NCBI RefSeq assembly: GCF_030698175.1
Contig: NZ_JAUYNT010000025.1
Coordinates: 1-64,000, forward strand
DNA: 64,000 bases
Direction of reading: 5' to 3'
DNA from: Pseudomonas sp.
GTDB taxonomy: Bacteria; Pseudomonadota; Gammaproteobacteria; Pseudomonadales; Pseudomonadaceae
The notes beneath the pieces were generated by a model. The model was given only the letters and a program-made list of their open reading frames with translations. It was not told the origin of the DNA and did not search any database. The position numbers and the translations under genes are program-made. Shown one piece after another: positions 9,145 to 17,836 of this stretch (within the stretch, counting starts at the first letter, position 1; every line of letters starts with the position of its first letter).

Positions 9145-10560
9145 CTAGCGCTGCTGTGGTGCGACAAAGGTGCTGGCGGTGCTGACGCTGCTGCTTGGCT
9201 CGTCGCGGTCGGCCAGGGTGAAGCTAATCGGCTCGGGTGTGCTGGCGGCGGGTTCGCCGGTCAGCACCACGCTCACCGCCAGGCTGCGCATTTCGCCGGG
9301 GGCCAGTTGCAGTTCGCGGGCGCCCTGTAACTCTAAGTGCGCAGAGTCGGCCAGGGCGACGGTATAGCTGTGGGCTTGTTGGGTTTTGTTGATGACTTTC
9401 AGGCTGTAGATGTTCTCGATCTGCCCCAGGGAGTTTTCGCGATACATGCTGCGGTCCTTGGCCACGTCCAGCGACGCCAGGCTGCGGGTCTCTAGCGCCC
9501 AGACGAAGGCGCCGATCATCAGCAGCAGGGTGGCGGCGTAGCCGAGCAGGCGCGGGCGCAGCAGCTGGGTTTTGCCGCCGGCCAAGCTGTTTTCACTGGC
9601 ATAGCGCACCAGGCCACGGGGATAGTCCATCTTGTCCATCACGCTGTCGCAGGCATCGATACAGGCGCCGCAACTGATGCAGGCCAGTTGCAGGCCGTCG
9701 CGGATGTCGATACCGGTGGGACAGACCTGCACGCACAGGCTGCAGTCGAGGCAATCGCCAAGACCTTCGGCCCGGTAGTCGGCGCCTTTTTTGCGTGAAC
9801 CACGGCCCTCGCCACGGCGGCTGTCGTAGGCGACGTTGAGGGTGTTGCGGTCAAACATCACGCTCTGAAACCGCGCGTAAGGGCACATGTGCAGGCACAC
9901 CTGCTCGCGCATCCAGCCGGCATTCAGGTAGGTGAGGCTGGTAAAAAACAGCAGCCAAAAACCGCTGCTGAGCGCCAGATCAAAGCTGAGCAGCTCGCCG
10001 GCCAGTGGCCGGATCGGTGTCAGGTAGCCGACGAAGGTCAGCGCCGTGGCCAGGCTCGCGGCCAGCCAGAGGCCGTGTTTGGCGCTGCGCCGGCCTAGTT
10101 TGTTCAGGCTCCAGGGCGCGGCGTCGAGCTTGATGCGCTGGTTGCGTTCACCTTCGACGGTTTTTTCCACCCACATAAATAGCCAGGTCCAGACGCTTTG
10201 CGGGCAGGTGTAGCCGCACCAGACGCGGCCGGCCAGCACAGTGACAAAAAACAGGCCGAAGGCGGCGATGATCAGCAGCGCCGAGAGCAGGATAAAGTCT
10301 TGCGGCCAAAGGGTCAGGCCGAACAGATAGATCTGGCTGTTGCTCAGGTCCCAGAGCACGGCTTGGTGGTCGCCCCAGACCAGCCAGGGGCTGCCGAAAA
10401 ACAGCAGAAACAACGTGCCCGCACCGTACAGTCGCAGGCTGCGATACAGCCCGGTGAAACTGCGGGTATGGATGGCGCCGCCGGCCTGGGCGGGCGTCAG
10501 GCGAATGGGACTGCGCGGGTCAATGCTCTCGATCAGCGTGGCGGGAATACGATTGGTCAT
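9145..10560 (-). CDS. CcoG/FixG-like cytochrome c oxidase accessory iron-sulfur protein
   Basis: 471 aa inner-membrane protein. About five membrane spans, with WCGYTCPQSVWTWLF after the second hairpin, then two 4Fe-4S binding motifs, CLDCSLCVQVCPTGID and CISCGACIDACD, and a C-terminal periplasmic IG-like domain. CcoG proteins serve copper handling during cbb3 oxidase assembly. No ccoNOQP genes are in view. I use the ATG at 10560 (MTNRIPATLIES); a start 12 codons earlier is possible. A MocR gene follows 70 bp downstream on the same strand. Confidence 0.88.
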   Translation of the reverse strand: MTNRIPATLIESIDPRSPIRLTPAQAGGAIHTRSFTGLYRSLRLYGAGTLFLLFFGSPWLVWGDHQAVLWDLSNSQIYLFGLTLWPQDFILLSALLIIAAFGLFFVTVLAGRVWCGYTCPQSVWTWLFMWVEKTVEGERNQRIKLDAAPWSLNKLGRRSAKHGLWLAASLATALTFVGYLTPIRPLAGELLSFDLALSSGFWLLFFTSLTYLNAGWMREQVCLHMCPYARFQSVMFDRNTLNVAYDSRRGEGRGSRKKGADYRAEGLGDCLDCSLCVQVCPTGIDIRDGLQLACISCGACIDACDSVMDKMDYPRGLVRYASENSLAGGKTQLLRPRLLGYAATLLLMIGAFVWALETRSLASLDVAKDRSMYRENSLGQIENIYSLKVINKTQQAHSYTVALADSAHLELQGARELQLAPGEMRSLAVSVVLTGEPAASTPEPISFTLADRDEPSSSVSTASTFVAPQQR

Positions 10561-10714
10561 GCGGGCGGCCCCATCGAGCTTAAAGCGATGGCGCAAATGA
10601 TCGCGGCGCAGCTGTATTGAAAACAGATTCAGAAAATCAAATAAAAAGCGGAGCAGATGGCGAGGCGTGATGGTTTTTGGCGGCTGGGATTTGGTTCACC
10701 CTGAAGACCGTGTT

Positions 10715-10732
10715 GGTGGGCTGAAGCCCGCC
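10715..10732. repeat. Solitary REP-like palindrome
   Basis: GGTGGGCTGAAGCCCGCC, a single imperfect copy of the GTAGGGTGGGC family without a visible partner, in the 226-bp gap between the CcoG-like gene and atuG. Confidence 0.6.
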
Positions 10733-10744
10733 GAGCATGTGTCA

Positions 10745-10773
10745 CAGTCTGCTGCATCAGGAGCAGCAGACTG
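10745..10773. terminator. Strong stem-loop after atuG
   Basis: Perfect 11-bp stem CAGTCTGCTGC / GCAGCAGACTG with a 7-base loop, 13 bp beyond the atuG stop on the minus strand. There is no U-run, so it may end the atu transcript weakly or protect its 3' end. The rest of the gap to 10560 shows no gene. Confidence 0.5.
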
Positions 10774-10786
10774 AGTAGCGGCGGCC

Positions 10787-11605
10787 TTAGTCGACAAACA
10801 GGTCGGTCATCAATTTGCCGGCCGGATCGTAACGGTACTGCTCAAACTCGCTCTGGCCCTGCTCACGGAGGATTTCCTCGTCAATCAGCAGGCGGCCGCT
10901 GATGCTGCGCTCGCCGCTGGACAAAATGGCGTAGGCGGCGTCGGCCATGATCGCCGGCAGGCGCGCGGCCTTCATCACGGCCATGCCACCGGCTTCGAAC
11001 TCGATGGCGGCGGTGGCGATCACGGTCTGCGGCCACAGCGAATTGACGCTGATGCCGTACTTCTTGAACTCCTCGTGCATGCCCAGCGTGAGCATGCTCA
11101 TGCCGTACTTGGTGGTGGTGTAGGGGCCGTAGTTGGCGAACCACTTGGGGTCCAGGTTCAGCGGTGGCGACAGGCTGAGGATATGGCCGCGGCTTTCTTT
11201 CAAGTAGGGCAGCGCAGCCTGGCTGCAGACCATCACCGCGCGGGTGTTGATCTGGAACATCAGGTCATAGCGCTTGGGTTCGAGTTTTTCCACGCCGACC
11301 AGTTTGATTGCGCCGGCGTTGTTGATCACTGCATCGATGCCGCCGAAGTGTGCGGCGGCCTTGGCCATGGCGATTTTCACCGCCGCTTCGTCGCGCACGT
11401 CCAGTTGCAGGGCCAGGGCCTGGCCGCCGGCGGCTTCGACTTCCGCCGCCACCGAGTGGATGGTGCCGGGCAGCTTGGCATGGGCCTCGGCGCTCTTGGC
11501 GGCGATGACGATATTGGCGCCATCGCGCGCGGCGCGCAGGGCGATCTCACGGCCGATGCCACGGCTGGCGCCGGTGATAAACAGGGTTTTGCCTGAAAGG
11601 GACAT
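10787..11605 (-). CDS. atuG: AtuG-like short-chain dehydrogenase/reductase
   Basis: 272 aa NAD(P)-dependent SDR: TLFITGASRGIG nucleotide motif at about residues 6-17, NNAG at about 95, YTTTKYGMSML catalytic Tyr-Lys region. It ends the atu gene series in the order known from P. aeruginosa, and a step such as terpenol or terpenal oxidation has been proposed there. Start at ATG 11605, with AGGAG 8-12 bases upstream; the longer open frame to 11749 lies in repeat DNA. A 194-bp gap holding a long inverted repeat separates it from atuF. Confidence 0.85.
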   Translation of the reverse strand: MSLSGKTLFITGASRGIGREIALRAARDGANIVIAAKSAEAHAKLPGTIHSVAAEVEAAGGQALALQLDVRDEAAVKIAMAKAAAHFGGIDAVINNAGAIKLVGVEKLEPKRYDLMFQINTRAVMVCSQAALPYLKESRGHILSLSPPLNLDPKWFANYGPYTTTKYGMSMLTLGMHEEFKKYGISVNSLWPQTVIATAAIEFEAGGMAVMKAARLPAIMADAAYAILSSGERSISGRLLIDEEILREQGQSEFEQYRYDPAGKLMTDLFVD

Positions 11606-11666
11606 GGGGGTGCTCCTGAAATTGTTGTTGTTTTCGGTTGATTCAATTGGTTGCGAGTGTGGGAGC

Positions 11667-11797
11667 GTAGGGTGGTCAACCGCGAAGCGTTGGCCACCGC
11701 TGGTGGTTATTGGGGCGAGGTGGCCACCGATGATGGTTATCCCGTCCAATGCATATCCCGGTCAATTGGTGGCCAAGCTTCGCGTTGACCACCCTAC
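11667..11797. repeat. Long inverted repeat between atuF and atuG
   Basis: GTAGGGTGGTCAACCGCGAA begins at 11667 and its inverted partner ends GCGTTGACCACCCTAC at 11797. Two extra GTGGCCACC/TGGTGGTTAT units lie between. It ends three bases before the atuF stop codon. The GTAG head and inverted pairing fit a REPIN-like element of a different sequence family (GGTGGTCAACGC) from its neighbours. Confidence 0.75.
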
Positions 11798-11799
11798 GT

Positions 11800-13788
11800 T
11801 TAAGCCTCGTCGGCTTCGATTTCCACCAGCAGCTGGCGGTTTTTCACCTGTTCGCCCTGCTTGATGCCGATGCGGCGGATGATGCCAGAGGCTCCGGCTT
11901 TCATCGGGTGTTCCATCTTCATCGCTTCCAGCACCACCAGCAGCTGGCCTTTGCTGACCCGCTCACCTTCGCTGACCAGCACCTCGACTATGGCGCCATC
12001 CATCGGTGCCTTGACGGTGCCGGAGCTGGCGGCGTTCTGCCCGCCGGCCGGTTCGTGGGTGACGTCCTGCAGCTCCAGATTGCCGCGCTGACCATACAGC
12101 CAGAGTTGCTCGCCGTTGTGTTGGTAAGCGATGCGCCGGCGGATGCCGTCCAGCTCCAGGGTTAACCAGCGACCATCGCTGGCCAACAGCTTTAGCTCGA
12201 CGCAGCTGTCGCCAACCTTGGCGCGCAGGCTTGGCTGACTGCCGGCGGTCAGCACCTCCAGCTCGACGCTGTATTTCTGCTCGCCGTGCTTGAGGGTGAA
12301 TTGCCACGGCGCGCTGCCGGCGCTGCGCCAGCCGGCCAGCTCGCCTTGGTGGGCGCGGCTGTTGGCGGATTCTTGATAGAGCAGGGCGGCGGCCACGGCC
12401 AGCTCGGTGGCGGCTGGCGCTTGCGGGCTGAGGCTTGGGTCGTTATGAAAGTGCTCACCGATAAAGGCGGTGGTGGCATTGCCGGCGGCAAATTCGGGGT
12501 GCGCCAGCAGGTTGGCGAGGAAGCGCTGGTTGCCATTCACCCCCAGCAGCACGCATTCCTCGACGGCGCGCACCAGCTTACGGCGGGCTTCGTCGCGGGT
12601 GGCGCCATAGGCGATGATCTTGGCCAGCATCGGGTCGTAGAACGGGCTGATTTCCTGGCCTTCGACCAGGCCGTGGTCGATGCGGATGCCGTCCAGCAAC
12701 TCCGGCTCCCAGCGCAGCACTTGGCCGGTTTGCGGCAGGAAGTTATGGGCGGCGTCTTCGGCGTACAGCCGCACTTCCATGGCATGGCCAGTCAGGTGAA
12801 TTTCATCCTGCTTGAGCGGCAGCGGTTGCCCTGCGGCGGCGCGAATCTGCCAGGCCACCAGGTCTTGGCCGGTGATCAGCTCGGTGACCGGGTGTTCCAC
12901 CTGCAGGCGGGTGTTCATCTCCAGGAAGAAGAACTCACCGCTCTGATCCAGCAGAAATTCCACAGTGCCGGCGCCGACGTAATTCACCGAGGCGGCGGCC
13001 TTGACCGCGGCTTCGCCCATGGCTTTACGCAGCTGCGGGGTCATCACCGGGCAGGGTGCTTCTTCGACCACCTTCTGGTGGCGGCGCTGCACCGAGCAGT
13101 CGCGCTCACCCAGGTAGAGGATGTTGCCCAGCTGGTCGCCGAACACCTGGATTTCCACGTGCCGGGGTTTGATCACCGCCCGTTCGAGAATCAGCTCGCC
13201 GGAGCCGAAGGCGTTTTGCGCCTCGGAGCGGGCGGTGCGCAGCTGGGTCGCCAGTTCGGCCGCCTCATGCACCAGGCGCATGCCACGGCCGCCACCGCCG
13301 GCGCTGGCTTTGATCATCAGCGGATAGCCGATGCGGCCGGCCTCGCGGATCAGGCTGTCTTCATCCTGAGCCTCGCCCTCGTAGCCGGGAATGCACGGCA
13401 CGCCGGCGGCCAACATGGCGATCTTCGACAACCGCTTGCTGCCCATCAGGTGGATGGCTTCCACGGTCGGGCCGATAAAGACGATGCCGGCGGCTTCACA
13501 GGCGCGGGCAAACTCGGCGTTCTCCGAGAGAAAGCCGTAGCCGGGGTGAATGGCGTCGGCGCCAGTTTTCTTGGCCGCAGCGATGATGTTTTCAATCAGC
13601 AGATAGGACTGATTGACCTGGGCCGGGCCTATGCACACAGCCTCATCGGCCACTTGCACATGGCGGGCGCCGGCGTCGGCAATCGAATACACGGCCACGG
13701 TGCGGTAGCCCAGCTCGATGGCGGTGCGCATCACCCGGCAGGCGATTTCGCCACGGTTGGCGATCAGAATCTTGTTGAAGGCGGGCAT
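11800..13788 (-). CDS. atuF: Geranyl-CoA carboxylase alpha (biotin-containing) subunit AtuF
   Basis: 662 aa. ATP-dependent biotin carboxylase plus biotin carrier; with AtuC it carboxylates cis-geranyl-CoA in the acyclic terpene pathway. Biotin carboxylase domain about 1-450, with FNKILIANRGEIACRV at the start, the ATP loop KASAGGGGRGMR and EMNTRLQVEHPVTE. Biotinyl domain at the C-terminus, with the biotinylated Lys in LEAMKMEHPM. The family resembles methylcrotonyl-CoA carboxylase (LiuD), but placement between AtuE-like and AtuG-like genes identifies the geranyl-CoA enzyme. The ATG at 13788 follows an AGGAG site. Confidence 0.9.
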   Translation of the reverse strand: MPAFNKILIANRGEIACRVMRTAIELGYRTVAVYSIADAGARHVQVADEAVCIGPAQVNQSYLLIENIIAAAKKTGADAIHPGYGFLSENAEFARACEAAGIVFIGPTVEAIHLMGSKRLSKIAMLAAGVPCIPGYEGEAQDEDSLIREAGRIGYPLMIKASAGGGGRGMRLVHEAAELATQLRTARSEAQNAFGSGELILERAVIKPRHVEIQVFGDQLGNILYLGERDCSVQRRHQKVVEEAPCPVMTPQLRKAMGEAAVKAAASVNYVGAGTVEFLLDQSGEFFFLEMNTRLQVEHPVTELITGQDLVAWQIRAAAGQPLPLKQDEIHLTGHAMEVRLYAEDAAHNFLPQTGQVLRWEPELLDGIRIDHGLVEGQEISPFYDPMLAKIIAYGATRDEARRKLVRAVEECVLLGVNGNQRFLANLLAHPEFAAGNATTAFIGEHFHNDPSLSPQAPAATELAVAAALLYQESANSRAHQGELAGWRSAGSAPWQFTLKHGEQKYSVELEVLTAGSQPSLRAKVGDSCVELKLLASDGRWLTLELDGIRRRIAYQHNGEQLWLYGQRGNLELQDVTHEPAGGQNAASSGTVKAPMDGAIVEVLVSEGERVSKGQLLVVLEAMKMEHPMKAGASGIIRRIGIKQGEQVKNRQLLVEIEADEA

Positions 13789-13807
13789 GGGTGTGGCTCC
13801 TGCTCGG

Positions 13808-13860
13808 CGTAGCCCGGAGATAGTCCGGGGTGTGTTAGCCGGATTGCATCCGGGCTACGC
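13808..13860. repeat. GTAGCCCGG-type palindrome
   Basis: GTAGCCCGGAGATAGTCCGGG then GCCGGATTGCATCCGGGCTAC: a nested palindrome of a repeat family distinct from the GTAGGGTGGG copies. It lies just upstream of the atuF ribosome site. Confidence 0.75.
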
Positions 13861-13875
13861 GGCTGTGTTGTTTTT

Positions 13876-13934
13876 ATAGGAGGGGCTTTAGCCGCGATAA
13901 GCCTTAAAAGCTTCGCGGCTAAAGCCGCTCCTAC
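13876..13934. repeat. REPIN of the GTAGGAGGGGCTTTAGCCGCGA family
   Basis: ATAGGAGGGGCTTTAGCCGC at 13876 faces an inverted copy ending GCGGCTAAAGCCGCTCCTAC at 13934, with GCCTTAAAAGC between. This is the classic two-REP hairpin (REPIN) seen in Pseudomonas. It lies 13 bp from the atuE stop. Confidence 0.85.
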
Positions 13935-13946
13935 AGGTTGTGGTGA

Positions 13947-14741
13947 TTACAGCGCCCAACTCGGTTTGCGCTTTTGCACAAAGGCCATGGTGCCTTCGCT
14001 GCCCTCGCTGCCCAGCACGGCTTCGGCGAACTGGCCGGCGGCGTGGTCGAGCAGGCTGCTGAGGTTTTCCGTTTCGGTGGCCAGCAGCAGTGCCTTGGTC
14101 GCGGCGTTGGCTGCGGGCGCGCACTGGCGAATTTGCTGCAGGCATTGGGCGAGGCGGTCGACCACGGCCTGGTCGTCGTTCTCGCAGAAGTGCACCAGCC
14201 CCAGGCGCAGCGCTTCCGCGCCGTCGAAGCGCGCCGCAGTCAGGGCCAGACGGCGGGTCTGGGTCAGACCGATGCGCTTAACCACGAAGGGGGCGATCTG
14301 CGCCGGCAAAATCCCCAGGCTGGTTTCCGGCAGGCCGAACTTGGCGCCTTGATGGGTGATGGCGATATCGGAGACGCAGGCCAGGCCGAAACCACCGCCG
14401 AGCACCGCGCCTTCCAATACCGCGACCAGCACTTGCGGCGCGTACTGGGCTTCTTCCAGCAGGCTGCCGAAGGCGCGGTTCAGCGTGCGGTAGGCGTCGC
14501 CACCTTTGGCGCGCGCACCGGCCATGTCCTTGATGTCGCCACCGGCGCAGAAGTGCCCGCCCGCGCCGCGCAGAACCAGTGCACGCACCTCAGGGTTGTG
14601 ACGCACCGCAGCGAGTACCGCGCGCAGTTCTTCGACCATCGCCAGGCTCATGGCATTGCGGCTGTCCGGGCGGTTGAGGGTGATGTAGACCACGCCTTCG
14701 ACCAACTCCAGCAACAGGGTTTCGCAGTTCGGTAGAGACAT
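13947..14741 (-). CDS. atuE: AtuE, isohexenyl-glutaconyl-CoA hydratase (crotonase fold)
   Basis: 264 aa crotonase. It hydrates the carboxylation product of geranyl-CoA. Visible: ITLNRPDSRNAMSLAMVEEL, the oxyanion-hole stretch GGHFCAGGDIKDM at about 62-74 and VLGGGFGLACVSDIAI at about 110-125. Start at ATG 14741 (MSLPNCETLLLELVEG) after a GAGG-bearing leader; a start five codons upstream is less likely. A 299-bp repeat-filled gap separates it from atuD. Confidence 0.9.
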   Translation of the reverse strand: MSLPNCETLLLELVEGVVYITLNRPDSRNAMSLAMVEELRAVLAAVRHNPEVRALVLRGAGGHFCAGGDIKDMAGARAKGGDAYRTLNRAFGSLLEEAQYAPQVLVAVLEGAVLGGGFGLACVSDIAITHQGAKFGLPETSLGILPAQIAPFVVKRIGLTQTRRLALTAARFDGAEALRLGLVHFCENDDQAVVDRLAQCLQQIRQCAPAANAATKALLLATETENLSSLLDHAAGQFAEAVLGSEGSEGTMAFVQKRKPSWAL

Positions 14742-14777
14742 CCTCGACAACCTCAAAAAATTAGCAGCGCCTGGGCC

Positions 14778-14839
14778 GTAGGGTGGGCTTTAGCCCACCG
14801 CCATGGAGGAAATTAATGGTGGGCTGAAGCCCACCCTAC
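14778..14839. repeat. REPIN of the GTAGGGTGGGC family
   Basis: GTAGGGTGGGCTTTAGCCC plus ACC at 14778-14799 and the inverted partner GGTGGGCTGAAGCCCACC plus CTAC at 14818-14839. First of two elements in the atuE-atuD gap. Confidence 0.88.
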
Positions 14840-14863
14840 AGCCGTCTTACGGTCGCCAGGAAC

Positions 14864-14942
14864 GTAGGATGGGTTGAGGCACGCAGCGTCGATACCCATC
14901 GTGGTTGGGTTGATGGGTATCGCTGCGCTCAACCCATCCTAC
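14864..14942. repeat. REPIN of the GTAGGATGGGTTGA family
   Basis: GTAGGATGGGTTGAGGCACG at 14864 and an inverted partner ending CTCAACCCATCCTAC at 14942, with inner arms GATACCCATCG / TGATGGGTATCG. A related copy lies at 29132-29215. Second element in the atuE-atuD gap; the remaining bases to 15024 hold no visible gene. Confidence 0.88.
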
Positions 14943-15024
14943 GGTTACGGTCGTGGGTTTCTTAGCCCTTCTTGATGGCCTGCCATCCTTGGCGGCCACC
15001 CTGCGGGCCGTCGCTACGCGACGT

Positions 15025-15049
15025 TAAAAATAGCTCCCGGCTATTTTTT
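15025..15049 (-). terminator. A/T-ended hairpin over the atuD stop
   Basis: On the plus strand AAAAATAGC-TCCCG-GCTATTTTT, overlapping the atuD stop codon (15041-15043). On the minus strand the stem is followed by AAC, with U residues inside the stem end, so it could act as a weak or bidirectional terminator between atuD and atuE. Confidence 0.45.
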
Positions 15050-16198
15050 CTTACCCGGTAGGGTGCCCATCAGTTTGCAGATGATGCCCAGCATGATTTC
15101 GTCGGCGCCGCCGCCAATCGAGACCAGGCGCACGTCGCGGTAGGCGCGCGACACCGGGTTGTCCCACATAAAGCCCATGCCGCCCCAGTATTGCAGGCAG
15201 GAGTCGGACACTTCGCGGCCCAAACGGCCGGCCTTGAGCTTGGCCATGGAGGCCAGCTTGGTCACGTCCTGGCCGCGCACGTACAGCTCGGTGGCCTGAT
15301 AGACCAGGGCGCGCAGGCATTCGATCTCGGTCGACAGCTCGGCCAAGCGGAAGTGAATGACCTGGTTGTCGATCAGCGCATTGCCGAAGGTCTTGCGCTC
15401 CTTGCAGTAGTCGATGGTGCTGTCGATGCAGTATTCCAGGCCCTTAATCATATTGGCCGCGCCGAACAGCCGCTCTTCCTGGAACTGCAGCATCTGCATC
15501 ATAAAGCCCGCGCCTTCGTGGCCGATGCGGTTGCGCTGGGGCACACGGACGTTGTCGAAGAACACCTGGGCGGTCTCCGAACTGCGCATGCCGAGCTTGT
15601 CCAGGTTGGCGCTGAGGCTGATGCCGGGGGTGTTCATCGGCACCACGATCAAGGATTTGTTGACGTGGGCCTTGTCGTCGCTGGTGTTGGCCAGCAGGCA
15701 CATAAAGTCGGCGGAGGGCGAGTTGGTGATCCACATCTTGCTGCCGTCGATCACATAGTCGTCGCCGTCTTTGCGGGCGGTGGTTTTCAGGCCGGCCACA
15801 TCGGAGCCGGCGCCCACTTCCGACACGCCGATGCAGCCGACCATGTCGCCGGCAATGGCCGGGCGGAGGAACTCTTCGCGCAGTTCATCGGAGCCGAAGC
15901 GTGCCAGGGCCGGGGTGCACATGTCGGTCTGCACGCCAATCGCCATGGGGATACCGCCGCAGCGGATGGTGCCAAATTCCTCGGCGGCGACTATCGAGTA
16001 GCTGTAATCCAGACCCATGCCGCCGAATTTCTCCGGCTTGGAGATGCCCAGCAGGCCCAGGTCGCCGGCCTTCTTGAAAATCTCGTGGATCGGGAAGGTG
16101 CCGGCTTTTTCCCACTCGTCGACGTGGGGATTGATCTCGCGCTCGACAAAGGTCTTAACCGTGCGGCGTAGTTCTTCGTGTTCTTGGGTAAAGATCAT
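15041..16198 (-). CDS. atuD: AtuD, citronellyl-CoA dehydrogenase (acyl-CoA dehydrogenase family)
   Basis: 385 aa FAD enzyme that desaturates citronellyl-CoA to geranyl-CoA. Family features: N-terminal helical domain (EELRRTVKTFVEREINPH), middle beta domain with CIGVSEVGAGSDVAG and YVIDGSKMWITNSP, and C-terminal helical domain with YWGGMGFMWDNPVSRAYRDVRL containing the catalytic-loop region. Start at ATG 16198 after GGAGA. It lies 17 bp after atuC in the same transcript. Confidence 0.9.
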   Translation of the reverse strand: MIFTQEHEELRRTVKTFVEREINPHVDEWEKAGTFPIHEIFKKAGDLGLLGISKPEKFGGMGLDYSYSIVAAEEFGTIRCGGIPMAIGVQTDMCTPALARFGSDELREEFLRPAIAGDMVGCIGVSEVGAGSDVAGLKTTARKDGDDYVIDGSKMWITNSPSADFMCLLANTSDDKAHVNKSLIVVPMNTPGISLSANLDKLGMRSSETAQVFFDNVRVPQRNRIGHEGAGFMMQMLQFQEERLFGAANMIKGLEYCIDSTIDYCKERKTFGNALIDNQVIHFRLAELSTEIECLRALVYQATELYVRGQDVTKLASMAKLKAGRLGREVSDSCLQYWGGMGFMWDNPVSRAYRDVRLVSIGGGADEIMLGIICKLMGTLPGKKK

Positions 16199-16215
16199 TT
16201 TTATTCTCCGAAGGG

Positions 16216-17832
16216 TTACAGGCGGGCTACGCCGAAGCTGTTGGTTTTAAGCGGCCGCACTGCGGCCTCGGCGCAAATGTCGAGCAAAAAGCCCAAGAGT
16301 TTGCGGGTGTCGCGGGGGTCGATCAGGCCGTCGTCCCACAGGCTGGCGGTGCCGTACAGCGCGGTGGCCTGGCTGTCGAGTTTCTGCGCGGTGACGGTTT
16401 CCAGCATGTCGAGCATTTTCGGGTCGGCTTCTTGGCCCATCTTCAGGTGCTTGTCCTCGGTGACGATGCGCAGCACCTTGCCGGCCTGGGCGCCGCCCAT
16501 GACTGCAGTTTTGCTATTGGGCCAGGCGAAGATAAAGCGCGGGTCCAGGCCGCGACCGCACATGGCGTAGTTGCCGGCGCCGTAAGAGCCGCCGACCACT
16601 ATGGTCAGCTTGGGCACGCTGCAATTGGCCACCGCTTGAATCAGCTTGGAGCCGTGTTTGATCACGCCGTTCTGCTCGGACTCGGTGCCGACCATGAAAC
16701 CGGTGGTGTTGTGGAAGAACAGAATCGGCGTGTTGCTCTGCTCGCACAGCTGGATAAATTGCGCCGCCTTGACCGCGCCCCGTGGGGTGATGGGCCCGTT
16801 GTTGCCGATAAAGCCGCAGGGCTGGCCTTCGATGGCCAGGTGACCGCAGACGGTCTGACTGTCGAACTCGTTTTTAAAATCCAGAAAGCTCGAACCGTCG
16901 CCGATGCGGGCGACAATTTCGCGCACGTCATAGGGCTTCTTGGCGTCATTGGGGACTATGCCGAGCAACTCTTCAATCGCATACAACGGCTCTTGATAGC
17001 TGCGTTTGGCGCGCAGCGGCAGCTGCGCATTCCAGGGCAACATGCCGACTATCTCGCGGGCGATGCGCACCCCATCGGCGTCGTTTTCGGCCAGGTATTC
17101 GGCGGTGCCGGCGGTTTGTGCGTGCATCTCGGCGCCGCCCAATTCTTCATCGGTGGCCACCTCCCCGGTGGCGGCTTTCAGCAGCGGCGGGCCGGCGAGA
17201 AACAGCTTGGCCTTGCCGCGCACCACCACCACGTAATCCGACAAGCCCGGCTGGTAAGCCCCGCCGGCAGTAGAGGAGCCATGCACTACTGTGATTTGCG
17301 GCAGGCCCATGGCCGACATGCGCGCCTGATTGGCAAAGCCGCGGGCGCCTTCGACGAAGATCTCGGCGGCGTAGTTGAGGTTGGCGCCGCCGCTCTCGGC
17401 CAGGGTCACCATGGGTAATTTGTTTTCAGTGGCGATCTGCTGCAGGCGCAGGCATTTCTTCAGGCCAGAGGGCGAGATGGTGCCGCCTTTGATCGCGCTG
17501 TTATTGGCGATCACCATGCAGCGCACGCCCTGGATATAGCCGATGCCGGCCACCAGGCCGCCGCCGGCCATGCTGCCGTCCTTGTCGTCGTGCAACTTGT
17601 AGCCGGCCAGTGAGGCCAGTTCCAGAAAGGGCGCGCCGGCGTCCAATAGCAGGTTCAGGCGTTCGCGGGGTAGCAACTGGCCGCGTTTCTCGAACTTGGC
17701 CTTGGCTTCAAATGCTTTGTTCAGCACCTGCTGCTCGACCGCGCGAAAGCCTTCGATAGTGGCCAGCATGGCCTCGCGGTTCTGGGCAAAGCCTAGGCTG
17801 TGGGCGTCGATTTCAGATTGAATGATGGGCAT
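16216..17832 (-). CDS. atuC: Geranyl-CoA carboxylase beta (carboxyltransferase) subunit AtuC
   Basis: 538 aa acetyl-CoA-carboxylase-type carboxyltransferase with two crotonase-like halves. Visible: RGQLLPRERLNLLLDAGAPFLELASL, AGIGYIQGVRCMVIANNSAIKGGT, the oxyanion stretch HGSSTAGGAYQPGLSDYVV (about 184-202) and, in the C-half, GGSYGAGNYAMCGR. It transfers carboxyl from biotin on AtuF to geranyl-CoA. The ATG at 17832 has AGGAG upstream and lies 4 bp from the atuB stop, so the two are coupled. The close relative LiuB acts on methylcrotonyl-CoA; context favours AtuC. Confidence 0.9.
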   Translation of the reverse strand: MPIIQSEIDAHSLGFAQNREAMLATIEGFRAVEQQVLNKAFEAKAKFEKRGQLLPRERLNLLLDAGAPFLELASLAGYKLHDDKDGSMAGGGLVAGIGYIQGVRCMVIANNSAIKGGTISPSGLKKCLRLQQIATENKLPMVTLAESGGANLNYAAEIFVEGARGFANQARMSAMGLPQITVVHGSSTAGGAYQPGLSDYVVVVRGKAKLFLAGPPLLKAATGEVATDEELGGAEMHAQTAGTAEYLAENDADGVRIAREIVGMLPWNAQLPLRAKRSYQEPLYAIEELLGIVPNDAKKPYDVREIVARIGDGSSFLDFKNEFDSQTVCGHLAIEGQPCGFIGNNGPITPRGAVKAAQFIQLCEQSNTPILFFHNTTGFMVGTESEQNGVIKHGSKLIQAVANCSVPKLTIVVGGSYGAGNYAMCGRGLDPRFIFAWPNSKTAVMGGAQAGKVLRIVTEDKHLKMGQEADPKMLDMLETVTAQKLDSQATALYGTASLWDDGLIDPRDTRKLLGFLLDICAEAAVRPLKTNSFGVARL

Positions 17833-17836
17833 CAGC

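Noticed and set aside
10600..10660. Anr/FNR box before the CcoG-like gene
   Set aside because: Only one half (TTGAT on the minus strand) is visible; the second half does not match.
12286..13812. 508-aa open frame on the plus strand
   Set aside because: Antisense to atuF, with no family features; the atuF motifs on the other strand are clear.
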